Assembly (NCBI GenBank): GCA_015069095.1
Contig: SVJH01000008.1
Location: forward strand, 1-64,000
Source of the DNA: Oscillospiraceae bacterium
Lineage (GTDB): Bacteria > Bacillota > Clostridia > UMGS1810
Reading direction: 5' to 3'
Length of the DNA: 64,000 nt
The notes under the pieces were generated by a model. It was not told the DNA's origin. It was given only the letters and a program-made list of their open reading frames with translations, and searched no databases. Shown piece after piece: positions 57,580 to 64,000 of the stretch (the first letter of the stretch is position 1; each line of letters starts with the position of its first letter). A program made the translations under genes and the position numbers.

Positions 57580-58086
57580 ATGACAGAGTTTAAATTTACA
57601 AAACAAACATTTCCTAAAGTTATCGGCGATGCGCTTCGCCTTGCCGATACATTTAAGGAAGGAAAAGAATATGTACTTACAATAAAGCAAGAAATGAAAA
57701 AACGGTCAAACGATGCAAATGCGTACTATTGGACTTTGCTTGACAAGCTTACAGAAAAGATGAAACTGCCAAAAGAAGAGATATACAAAATGCACATAAG
57801 AAATATTGGCGGAAATAATCAGGTTGTTTGTGTTGTTAACGATGCACTTGACAAACTTATATCAGGTTGGCATCACAACGGCATTGGATGGGTAACAGAT
57901 GTATTTGATTCTAAACTTGAAGGATGCACTAATGTTATTTTGTATTACGGCTCAAGTACATACAATACAAAACAGATGTCGGACCTTATAAATCTTGCGG
58001 TAGAAGATTGCAGAGCATTAAACATTGAAACACTTCCGCCTTATGAGATTGAAAAACTAATAATGATGCAGGAGAAGGGAAAATGA
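57580..58086 (+). CDS. Phage recombination-region protein (possibly NinB-like)
   Basis: The 168-residue protein has EMKKRSNDANAYYWTLLDKLTEKM at about 40-65 and YYGSSTYNTKQMSDLINLAVEDCRALNIETLPPYE near the end, a pattern common in Firmicutes prophages next to single-strand annealing proteins. It could be a NinB-type recombination mediator, but I cannot confirm the family from sequence alone. It starts two bases after the Rad52-like gene. Confidence 0.55.
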   Translation: MTEFKFTKQTFPKVIGDALRLADTFKEGKEYVLTIKQEMKKRSNDANAYYWTLLDKLTEKMKLPKEEIYKMHIRNIGGNNQVVCVVNDALDKLISGWHHNGIGWVTDVFDSKLEGCTNVILYYGSSTYNTKQMSDLINLAVEDCRALNIETLPPYEIEKLIMMQEKGK

Positions 58087-58376
58087 ATGTAATTGATTTT
58101 ATTCCTTTTGGAAAACAAAATGCAATAACACAAAATGAACTTATGATGGTAACAGGATTATCAGACAGAATGCTTAGAGAAGAAATATCTCGTTTAAGAC
58201 GTGATGTGCCTATTTTAAATATGCAAGATGGCAAGGGATATTTTAGACCGACAGAAGATGAAATAGAAGATGTGAAAAAGTACATATCACAAGAAGAACG
58301 TCGAGGTAAAAGTGTATTTTGGAGTTTGAAGGGTGCAAGGGAGTTTATAAAAAATGAAAAGCATACTTCAAACTGA
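58083..58376 (+). CDS. Winged-helix phage protein
   Basis: A 97-residue protein with a winged helix-turn-helix at about 15-60 (AITQNELMMVTGLSDRMLREEISRLRRDVPIL), followed by GKGYFRPTEDEIEDVKKYIS. It may assist replication initiation or regulate early genes. Coupled by ATGA to the previous gene and overlapping the next by 23 bases. Confidence 0.65.
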   Translation: MNVIDFIPFGKQNAITQNELMMVTGLSDRMLREEISRLRRDVPILNMQDGKGYFRPTEDEIEDVKKYISQEERRGKSVFWSLKGAREFIKNEKHTSN

Positions 58377-58632
58377 AAAAGAATGTTATTTGTGCCAAAG
58401 CAAAGTGTGGCTTGAAGAGCATCATATATTTCCGGGCAACCCTGGAAGGAAGATAAGCGAAAGAAACGGATTTAAGGTTTATCTTTGCCACTATTGTCAT
58501 AATGAGCCACCTTTTGGAGTGCATTTTAATCGTGAAAATATGGACAAGTTAAAAGCAGATTGTCAAAGGAAGTACGAAGAAACACATTCACATAATGAGT
58601 TTATGAAACTAATAGGACGAAATTATTTATAA
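58354..58632 (+). CDS. HNH-like zinc protein
   Basis: The 92-residue product has CYLCQ near the N-terminus, LEEHHIFPG, LCHYCHNEPPFGVHFNRE, the order of an HNH/recombination endonuclease-like zinc fold. Small HNH-type proteins are common in phage replication modules. Catalytic His is present, but activity cannot be judged. Confidence 0.68.
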   Translation: MKSILQTEKECYLCQSKVWLEEHHIFPGNPGRKISERNGFKVYLCHYCHNEPPFGVHFNRENMDKLKADCQRKYEETHSHNEFMKLIGRNYL

Positions 58633-58645
58633 AGGAGAGATGTTC

Positions 58646-59038
58646 GTGAATAAAGTGGTAATTCTCGGGAGACTAACAAAGGACCCTGAATTAAGAGTAA
58701 CACAAAACAATGTGCCGGTAACAAGTTTTACAGTTGCCGTAAACAGAAGATTTGATAAAGACAATGCAGACTTTATAAGTTGTATTGCGTGGAGAAAAAC
58801 GGCAGAATTTGTAGCAAAGTATTTTAATAAAGGGGATATGATTTCCCTTGCAGGAAGTCTTCAAACAGGCAAGTATGAAAAAGACGGACAGGTGCATTAC
58901 ACAACAGATGTAAACGTAGAAGAAGTATATTTTACAGGCAGTAAGACAGAAACAACAGAGATTGAAAAGCATAATGATATTGATGCTGATATGTCGGGTT
59001 TCATGCCGATGCCAAATGATGATGATTTACCATTTTAA
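58646..59038 (+). CDS. ssb: Single-stranded DNA-binding protein
   Basis: The OB-fold protein starts at GTG 58646, eight bases after AAGGAG, as MNKVVILGRLTKDPELR; 130 residues in all. FTVAVNRRF and FISCIAWRKTAEFVAKYFNKGD are diagnostic, and the acidic tip DDDLPF that binds partner proteins is intact. It coats single-stranded DNA for the annealing protein and replication proteins. Confidence 0.95.
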   Translation: MNKVVILGRLTKDPELRVTQNNVPVTSFTVAVNRRFDKDNADFISCIAWRKTAEFVAKYFNKGDMISLAGSLQTGKYEKDGQVHYTTDVNVEEVYFTGSKTETTEIEKHNDIDADMSGFMPMPNDDDLPF

Positions 59039-59053
59039 AAGGAGAGTGAGAAA

Positions 59054-59935
59054 GTGGCAAGACCTCTAAAAGATGGGGTGGGCTATTTTCCTAAGGATAC
59101 TGATTTTTACAACGATGATAAAGTAAAAATCTTAAGAGGCGAATTTGGTGCAAAAGGAATGTATTTATTAGATTATCTTTTGTGCGACTTATATGGCAAA
59201 AATGGATATTACACAAAGTGGGACAAAAACAAGTGCTTCCTTGTGTCAGATGGTGCGGGTTGTGGTTGTGTCCCATCCTTTGTGGCTGAGTTTATTTTAG
59301 GGTGTGTTAGATGTGGCATATTTGATGAGACCGTGTTTAACTTGTTCAAAGTATTAACGTCAGCCGGAATCCAACGGCGCTTTGTAAGGATGCTTAACAG
59401 CCGTGAAAATTTTACATTTTACGAAGAATACTTTTTGCTTGACATCAACAATGAAAAGGATGTTCCAAAGAGTATTCTTAATAAGATTGCCTTTAAAAAA
59501 GTTTCCGATAAAGAAAACCCTTTAAAAATTAAAGAAAACCCCGAAAAAAGTATAGATAATGCACAAAATAAAATAGATGAAAATAAAGTAAATGAAAATA
59601 AAGTAGATGATGTAATGAAAGCATACGAAGAAAACATAGAAAAAGCATCATCAGCAACAAAAACAAAACTCACTTTATGGAAAAATTCTGTAAGTGAAGA
59701 ACTTATAATTTTGGCTATAGAAGAAGCAGTATCACAAAATAAGAAAAGTTATGCGTACATAAATGCAATACTTGAAAGTTGGAAAGAGCAAGGTTTTAAA
59801 AATATTGATGATGTTAAAAAGCATCAGGAAAATTATAAGCGCAAAAATAAAAAGGGCTTAAATAACTATAGCGAAAACAGAAGTTTAAGCGATTTTGAAA
59901 AACAGATGTTAGAAAGAAGGATAAATGGAAATTAA
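59054..59935 (+). CDS. DnaD-like replication initiation protein (DUF4373 N-terminus)
   Basis: The 293-residue protein starts with GTG after AAGGAGAG. The N-terminal 110 residues match the Lin1244/DUF4373 type (YFPKDTDFYNDDKVKILRGEFGAKGMYLLDYLLC), and residues about 190-270 a DnaD C-terminal domain (SYAYINAILESWKEQGFKNIDDV). Such proteins act in phage origin opening and helicase loading. A stretch of repeated NKVDENK lies between the domains. Confidence 0.82.
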   Translation: MARPLKDGVGYFPKDTDFYNDDKVKILRGEFGAKGMYLLDYLLCDLYGKNGYYTKWDKNKCFLVSDGAGCGCVPSFVAEFILGCVRCGIFDETVFNLFKVLTSAGIQRRFVRMLNSRENFTFYEEYFLLDINNEKDVPKSILNKIAFKKVSDKENPLKIKENPEKSIDNAQNKIDENKVNENKVDDVMKAYEENIEKASSATKTKLTLWKNSVSEELIILAIEEAVSQNKKSYAYINAILESWKEQGFKNIDDVKKHQENYKRKNKKGLNNYSENRSLSDFEKQMLERRINGN

Positions 59936-60296
59936 ATTTACAGTTAAGTTGCCACCTATATCAAAGAAGAATCATCAACAGATATTTAGAAATACAAGAA
60001 CAGGCAAGCCGTTTGTTATGCCTTCAAAAGAGTATAGAGAGTATGAACAATCGGCCATGTGGTTTATACCTAAAGGAATACATATAACAGAGCCGGTAAA
60101 CGTGAAATGTTTATTCTATATGCCTACAAAACGAAGATGCGATTTAACAAATTTACTTGAATCAATAGATGATGTAATGGTAAAGGCAGGTTTGCTAAAG
60201 GATGATGATTTTACTGTAATACAAAGTCATGATGGCAGCAGAGTTTTATACGATAAAGAAAATCCGAGAACGGAAATAGTGATAACAAAGGTGTGA
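59925..60296 (+). CDS. rusA: RusA-like Holliday junction resolvase
   Basis: The 123-residue endonuclease has the RusA features: PPISKKNHQQI at the N-terminus and the acidic CDLTNLLESIDDVMVKAGLLKDDD that supplies metal-binding Asp residues. It cuts Holliday junctions formed in phage recombination. It overlaps the DnaD-like gene by 11 bases. Confidence 0.9.
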   Translation: MEIKFTVKLPPISKKNHQQIFRNTRTGKPFVMPSKEYREYEQSAMWFIPKGIHITEPVNVKCLFYMPTKRRCDLTNLLESIDDVMVKAGLLKDDDFTVIQSHDGSRVLYDKENPRTEIVITKV

Positions 60297-60300
60297 TTAA

Positions 60301-60519
60301 ATGCTCACTTTAAAAAATGACGTTGATATATCACAGTTAAGAAGTAAAAACTTTAATTATGATGATAAGAAAAAGACGTACAAAAGATTTATACGAAATT
60401 ATGTATACATTGTAATCAGCGAAAAAACAAGAGAAATATGTGTGTATTCTCCAATGGGACTTACTGATTACAACAGATACAAAGATGAAATAAAAGAAAT
60501 AATTGGAGATATGATTTAA
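60301..60519 (+). CDS. Small phage protein, 72 aa
   Basis: A 72-residue basic protein in the replication operon, four bases after RusA. It has FNYDDKKKTYKRFIRNYVYIVISEKTREICVY, a beta-rich segment, then a helical end. No family recognised. Confidence 0.5.
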   Translation: MLTLKNDVDISQLRSKNFNYDDKKKTYKRFIRNYVYIVISEKTREICVYSPMGLTDYNRYKDEIKEIIGDMI

Positions 60520-60529
60520 GGAGATATGA

Positions 60530-61330
60530 ATGGAAGAAATAAATACTTTAAGAAAAATAAAAACGGAATTATATAATGACCACTTTCAAAATTACAAAAG
60601 ATATAACATACCGAAAGCACAACTTGTTATAGCAGATATTCCATACAACTTGGGTGTGAATGCATATGCATCAAATCCTGTTTGGTACATAGATGGCGAT
60701 AACAAGAATGGAGAGAGTAAAAAAGCAGGAAAACAATTCTTTGGTACAGATAACAATTTTAATATCGCGGAGTATTTTCATTTTTGCAATAAACTACTCA
60801 TAAAAGAGCCGAAAGAAAAAGGAAAAGCGCCTGCAATGATTGTATTTTGTGCATTTGAACAAATTCCTATGGTATTACAATATGCCGAAAAACATGGATT
60901 TAAACATCATATACCACTTGTATTTATAAAAAATTATAGCGCACAGGTATTAAAAGCAAATATGAAAATTGTAGGAGCAACAGAATATGGCCTTGTTCTT
61001 TATAGAGAGAAACTTCCTAAGTTTAATAATAACAAAAAAATGATATTCAATTGGTTTGAGTGGAGAAGAGATAATGCAAAAACATATCCAAAAATTCATC
61101 CTACACAAAAACCGGTATCATTATTAAAAAGACTTATAGAAATATTTACCGACCCGGGCGATGTAGTAATTGACCCTGTAGCCGGAAGTGGAACAACTTT
61201 AAGAGCTGCAGCAGAATTAAATCGAAGTAGTTATGGATTTGAAATAGTAAAACAATTTTATAATGATGCTCAAACTCAGATGCTTAGTAATATAAATACA
61301 CAGATGTCTTTATTTGATTTAGAGAGGTAA
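60530..61330 (+). CDS. DNA methyltransferase (amino-group, DIPY type)
   Basis: A 266-residue site-specific DNA methylase. Motif IV ADIPYNLG comes at 35-42 and the SAM-binding motif I DPVAGSGTTLRAA near 215, with HPTQKPVSLL just before, the beta-class order. No endonuclease gene is beside it, so it is an orphan enzyme, which in phages commonly protects DNA from host restriction or marks replication. ATG seven bases after AAGGAG. Confidence 0.9.
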   Translation: MEEINTLRKIKTELYNDHFQNYKRYNIPKAQLVIADIPYNLGVNAYASNPVWYIDGDNKNGESKKAGKQFFGTDNNFNIAEYFHFCNKLLIKEPKEKGKAPAMIVFCAFEQIPMVLQYAEKHGFKHHIPLVFIKNYSAQVLKANMKIVGATEYGLVLYREKLPKFNNNKKMIFNWFEWRRDNAKTYPKIHPTQKPVSLLKRLIEIFTDPGDVVIDPVAGSGTTLRAAAELNRSSYGFEIVKQFYNDAQTQMLSNINTQMSLFDLER

Positions 61331-61335
61331 AAAAC

Positions 61336-61470
61336 ATGAAAGACAAACTAACACAAATAGTAAAGCAAAGTATATATGGCAGGGTAGATTTGCACACAGC
61401 AAATATGCTTGTGCCAAATATAGTTGAAAACTTAATGATATTTTTTAGAAGGTGCGAAAATGATAAATAA
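61336..61470 (+). CDS. Tiny phage protein, 44 aa
   Basis: ATG at 61336 after GAGAGGTAA gives 44 residues ending CENDK, with stop TAA 61468-61470 overlapping the next start. Helical and basic at the N-terminus (KDKLTQIVKQSIYGRV). It fills the gap between the methylase and the next gene in the same operon. Confidence 0.5.
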   Translation: MKDKLTQIVKQSIYGRVDLHTANMLVPNIVENLMIFFRRCENDK

Positions 61471-61843
61471 ACTAACAGAACTAATAAAAGAAGCAATGCA
61501 GTATGCAGAGCATAGAAGGGATATAGGCGAACTGTACAAACCATATGAAGAATATATAGCAGAGTATTTGATTGATAACAATACTATTGTTGCACCTTGC
61601 AAGGTTGGGGATTTTGTATATATTGACAACAGATGTATATTTTCCGAATTCACAAACGGATATACAGGATATAGCACTTGCGAAGTTATTTCTATCGTGA
61701 GAACAAAGAAACAAAAGCTAATAAAAATAACACCAATAAATGCACAGGCACAGAATATGAGATATAATTTGCGAGTTCCATTTTCAGCAATAGGCAAAAC
61801 AGTATTTCTAACCAAAGAAGCATTGAAGGGGGAAGGGAAATGA
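61460..61843 (+). CDS. Conserved phage protein, 127 aa
   Basis: A 127-residue product with a central beta-rich part (VAPCKVGDFVYIDNRCIF) and late VPFSAIGKTVFLTKEA, a pattern I recall from many Firmicutes prophages without known function. The N-terminal 45 residues are helical. The ATG follows AGAAGGTG. Confidence 0.58.
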   Translation: MINKLTELIKEAMQYAEHRRDIGELYKPYEEYIAEYLIDNNTIVAPCKVGDFVYIDNRCIFSEFTNGYTGYSTCEVISIVRTKKQKLIKITPINAQAQNMRYNLRVPFSAIGKTVFLTKEALKGEGK

Positions 61844-62088
61844 AAATACTTAAAAGAGAAACAACATTAAAACAGGAAATAAAAACGGCAGATAATAACA
61901 TTGATGAATATTTGCCAAATTGTCAAGCGAGTTTTAATTCTGACGGAAATATCACTTTAAGGAATTATGACAGAAGCAACAAGAATAAAGATGAGATTAT
62001 TATATTCTCTAACGAAGAAACAAGGGCAATATTTGAATTGTTTAGTCAAATTAGTACAAAGTGCAAATATTATAGTTTGCCATTTTGA
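61840..62088 (+). CDS. Hypothetical phage protein, 82 aa
   Basis: The 82-residue product overlaps the previous gene by four bases (ATGA), after a GGGGGAAGGG ribosome site. It starts with a basic stretch and has a beta-rich middle (NSDGNITLRNYDRSN), then a helical end. No family recognised. Confidence 0.5.
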   Translation: MKILKRETTLKQEIKTADNNIDEYLPNCQASFNSDGNITLRNYDRSNKNKDEIIIFSNEETRAIFELFSQISTKCKYYSLPF

Positions 62089-62106
62089 GAAAGGAAGATG
62101 AGGGAA

Positions 62107-62604
62107 ATGAAAAAGATACTTGATGCTTGTTGCGGAAGTAGAATGTTTTGGTTTGATAAAGAAAACAAAAATGTTGACTTTTGCGATTTGAGGGTTTTGG
62201 AAGATACTCTTTGTGATGGCCGAACATTAGAAATTAAGCCTGATATTGTTTGCGACTTTACAAGTTTGCCGATGATAGACAATACATATTACCTTGTTGT
62301 TTTTGACCCTCCTCACTTGATTAAAGTTGGAGATAATTCTTGGTTGTCCAAAAAGTATGGAAAGTTGCCGAAGGATAATTGGCAGGAAATTCTGCAAAAG
62401 GGGTTTTTAGAATGTATGAGAGTATTGAAACCGAACGGAACGCTTATTTTCAAATGGAACGAAACCGATGTTTCTGTTTCAACAATTATTGATGTTATCG
62501 GACAAACTCCATTGTTCGGCCACAAAAGCGGAAAAAGAGAAAAGACACATTGGCTATGCTTTATGAAGCAAGACCACCCAACCGAGAAAGGCGGTGCGGA
62601 ATGA
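62107..62604 (+). CDS. Class I SAM-dependent methyltransferase-like protein
   Basis: The 165-residue protein starts at ATG 62107 (AAAGGAAG upstream). It has LDACCGSRMFWFD at the N-terminus and FDPPHL near 68, with LKPNGTLIFKWNE, like phage methyltransferases of unknown target. The DPPHL in place of DPPY suggests it may not be an adenine methylase of the usual type. Second methylase-like gene in this module. Confidence 0.75.
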   Translation: MKKILDACCGSRMFWFDKENKNVDFCDLRVLEDTLCDGRTLEIKPDIVCDFTSLPMIDNTYYLVVFDPPHLIKVGDNSWLSKKYGKLPKDNWQEILQKGFLECMRVLKPNGTLIFKWNETDVSVSTIIDVIGQTPLFGHKSGKREKTHWLCFMKQDHPTEKGGAE

Positions 62605-62825
62605 TTAAATACTATTGTGATAGATGTGGAAATGAAGCCAAAACGCTTACTTCTGTAAAAATACCTGTGCAAAAACAGATAGGGTTTGAACTTAGTTGTT
62701 ATACAAGACAGATTGAATTATGCGAAAAATGTAAAAATGAAGCAGATGAAATGTTTGACACTCTTTTAGATATTAAACTTTCTATGTTTGCAAAATATTT
62801 GAAGAAAGGCGGTGTGCAGGAATGA
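62601..62825 (+). CDS. Small zinc-finger phage protein, 74 aa
   Basis: ATG at 62601, four bases of overlap with the methyltransferase, gives 74 residues. YCDRCGNEA and LCEKCKNEA supply four Cys for a zinc ribbon. Function unknown; typical of phage replication operons. Confidence 0.62.
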   Translation: MIKYYCDRCGNEAKTLTSVKIPVQKQIGFELSCYTRQIELCEKCKNEADEMFDTLLDIKLSMFAKYLKKGGVQE

Positions 62826-63361
62826 TGCGAGAACATTTGTACAGGGGAATACCCAAAAGCTACGGCAACGGGGTGTTTTTTGGTGACATTTGGAAAGATA
62901 ATTGTGAGGGTAGTTTTGTATATGGCTCTTTAATTGTCAGTAAAGATAGATATTATATTTGTGTTTCTGCATTATGCCAAATAAACAGTTGTATAAACAA
63001 TGGTATGACTTCAATGATAGAAGTTATCCCCGAAACAGTAGGACAATTTACAGGATTGACCGACAAGAACGGAAACGAGATTTTCGAGGGGGATATTGTC
63101 CTATATGTTGACGAAGAAGGATATTATCCCGAAGAACAATGCGAATTTGTCGGACAAATTGTTTTTGAAAGTGGTGCATTTGGAATTGGTGCAAATGACA
63201 ACATACCGATAGAACTTGACTTTTCTTGCGAAAACGACAATTTTGTTTCTTTGTGGGAACTGTATTGGAATTTAAGTGTTGACGGCGACGAGTTGGATAT
63301 GCTTGAAGTAATCGGCAACATACACGATAATCCTGAACTGTTGAAAGAAGGTGTGCAGTAG
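62822..63361 (+). CDS. YopX-family phage protein
   Basis: The 179-residue protein has the YopX layout: YRGIPKSYGNGVFFGDIW, then TVGQFTGLTDKNGNEIFEGDIVLYVD, and a final DELDMLEVIGNIHDNPELL. YopX proteins are widespread in Firmicutes phages, with no settled role. ATGA overlap with the previous gene. Confidence 0.88.
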   Translation: MMREHLYRGIPKSYGNGVFFGDIWKDNCEGSFVYGSLIVSKDRYYICVSALCQINSCINNGMTSMIEVIPETVGQFTGLTDKNGNEIFEGDIVLYVDEEGYYPEEQCEFVGQIVFESGAFGIGANDNIPIELDFSCENDNFVSLWELYWNLSVDGDELDMLEVIGNIHDNPELLKEGVQ

Positions 63362-63618
63362 TGATATTTTTCGGTAAGAAAAGTGATTATATAAAATTTA
63401 GTGAAGTTATTTCTATTTTGGAAGAACAAAGGGCAAGACACCATTATGCAAGTAGGGCAAGTCTTGACAAACAAAGTGCGGTTGAAGATGTAATAAAATC
63501 AGTAAAATTACACCATATAAAGAAAAATCCAAAAAAATATATGGTACGGAAGAAGATATTTAATGACGAAGCACAATATCTTTTGAAGTTTGAAGATTTG
63601 AAAGAAGGTGCAGAGTGA
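63361..63618 (+). CDS. Hypothetical basic phage protein, 85 aa
   Basis: GTG at 63361 overlaps the YopX gene stop, with GAAGGTG in front. The 85-residue product is basic and helical (SILEEQRARHHYASRAS; KLHHIKKNPKKYMVRKK). No family recognised. Confidence 0.5.
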   Translation: MIFFGKKSDYIKFSEVISILEEQRARHHYASRASLDKQSAVEDVIKSVKLHHIKKNPKKYMVRKKIFNDEAQYLLKFEDLKEGAE

Positions 63619-63869
63619 TGGCAACAAAAGAAAAACAGATTGAAGAATTAAGACAAGATTTGTTTTATGTTAATACCATTGTTATTGATGATGATGAAAA
63701 AGCGAATGTTCTTTATGATTTGAATGTGCGAAAAGTTGTATTATGTGATAATTGCTACATGCAAGGAAGTTGCATTGTAGAAGATACATTCAATACTGCA
63801 AGAATGGCTGATAGTATGAAATTTTGTGCAGTAGGAAAGCCGAAAACGGACGGAAGGAGAGATACATAA
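63618..63869 (+). CDS. Hypothetical phage protein with Cys motif, 83 aa
   Basis: ATG at 63618 follows AAGGTG and overlaps the previous stop. The 83-residue protein has CDNCYMQGSC and a final FCAVGKPK, with Cys residues spaced for metal binding. Acidic overall. Function unknown. Confidence 0.52.
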   Translation: MATKEKQIEELRQDLFYVNTIVIDDDEKANVLYDLNVRKVVLCDNCYMQGSCIVEDTFNTARMADSMKFCAVGKPKTDGRRDT

Positions 63870-64000
63870 TGGTTAAAGTATTATATTTTATATTTGGAAT
63901 TTTGGTTGTATTGTTAATATGCCCTATTGGGATTATCTTAGAAAAAAAAGGGTTTAATTTCGGTTATTGTCCAATTTGTCACACCAAACTTCGACATTTC
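63869..64000 (+). CDS. 5' part of a membrane protein with zinc ribbon
   Basis: ATG at 63869 follows GGAAGGAGAG and the frame stays open to the window end (44 codons). One membrane helix (about 5-23, LYFIFGILVVLLICPIGII) is followed by NFGYCPICHTK, the first half of a zinc ribbon. The gene is cut by the window edge. Confidence 0.6.
   Translation, partial: MVKVLYFIFGILVVLLICPIGIILEKKGFNFGYCPICHTKLRHF

Larger units (their letters stand above)
51700..64000 (+). mobile_element. Integrase-type prophage, left part
   Basis: From the tRNA-fragment attachment site rightward: integrase, lysogeny genes, LexA-like repressor facing a Cro-like gene, and then a recombination and replication operon with many small phage genes, continuing past 64000. 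No structural genes are seen yet. The module shares no obvious genes with the Mu-type prophage, so it is a separate temperate siphovirus or similar. Confidence 0.88.

Noticed and set aside
61284-61901. Several minus-strand frames of 69 to 127 residues opposite small phage genes
   Set aside because: They run against a tightly packed plus-strand operon with overlapping starts and stops and lack ribosome sites.

Overview
The window is AT-rich Firmicutes DNA, most likely from a gut-type Clostridia. The signs are low GC, frequent TTG and GTG starts behind strong AGGAGG-type ribosome binding sites, near-consensus vegetative promoters with 17-bp spacers, a short-form HisG with HisZ, and an S-layer-homology (SLH) domain on a phage enzyme. 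It holds two stretches of host chromosome and two unrelated prophages.

1-8607 is chromosome. A minus-strand operon carries a PnuC-like transporter, a sialidase-like protein and truA. A second minus-strand operon, pheA-tyrA-aroF, lies behind a promoter, a 33-residue leader peptide with 11 Phe/Tyr residues, and a terminator that can be replaced by an antiterminator; this is a complete-looking transcription attenuator. An esterase-like hydrolase, a divergent KDPG-aldolase-like protein and an AraC-type regulator follow.

8608-38323 is a complete Mu-type transposable prophage of 29,716 bp. It begins TG, ends CA, and is flanked by the 5-bp duplication GGCGT, which splits a hairpin repeat in the host intergenic DNA. 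Its left arm has a membrane-anchored moron candidate, an ImmA-like mini-protease and an Xre repressor facing an early operon. That operon encodes a Ner-like protein, several small proteins, the MuA-type DDE transposase (apparently with an AUA start), the MuB-type ATPase, a Gp16-like protein and a Mor-type activator. The late region is siphovirus-like rather than Mu-like: terminase, SPP1-type portal, minor capsid protein with a toxin-like tail and possible immunity gene, scaffold, capsid, connectors, tail tube, chaperones, tape measure, Dit/Tal proteins, fibre, a second tail-tube paralog with a C-terminal extension, M15 endolysin, a papain-like protease with an SLH domain, and holin. A phage NusG paralog lies just before a hairpin plus strong terminator at the head of the late operon, and more terminator-like hairpins occur inside that operon. 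This suggests processive antitermination of the LoaP/RfaH type.

38324-51207 is chromosome again: a MITE-like inverted-repeat element, a nucleoside hydrolase, a ribokinase-AraC fusion, a DUF4091 protein, tRNA-Asp, tRNA-Leu and a ten-gene histidine operon (hisZ-G-D-C-B-H-A-F-IE and a PHP phosphatase).

51208-64000 opens with three 203-bp tandem repeats (the third partial), each containing a tRNA 3' end, and then the left part of a second prophage of the integrase type. It has a tyrosine integrase, a candidate small RNA with two identical hairpin loops, a LexA-like repressor facing a Cro-like gene, and a recombination/replication module (HD protein, Rad52-type annealing protein, SSB, DnaD-like protein, RusA, DNA methyltransferase). 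It continues past the window end, so its other end and structural genes are not visible.
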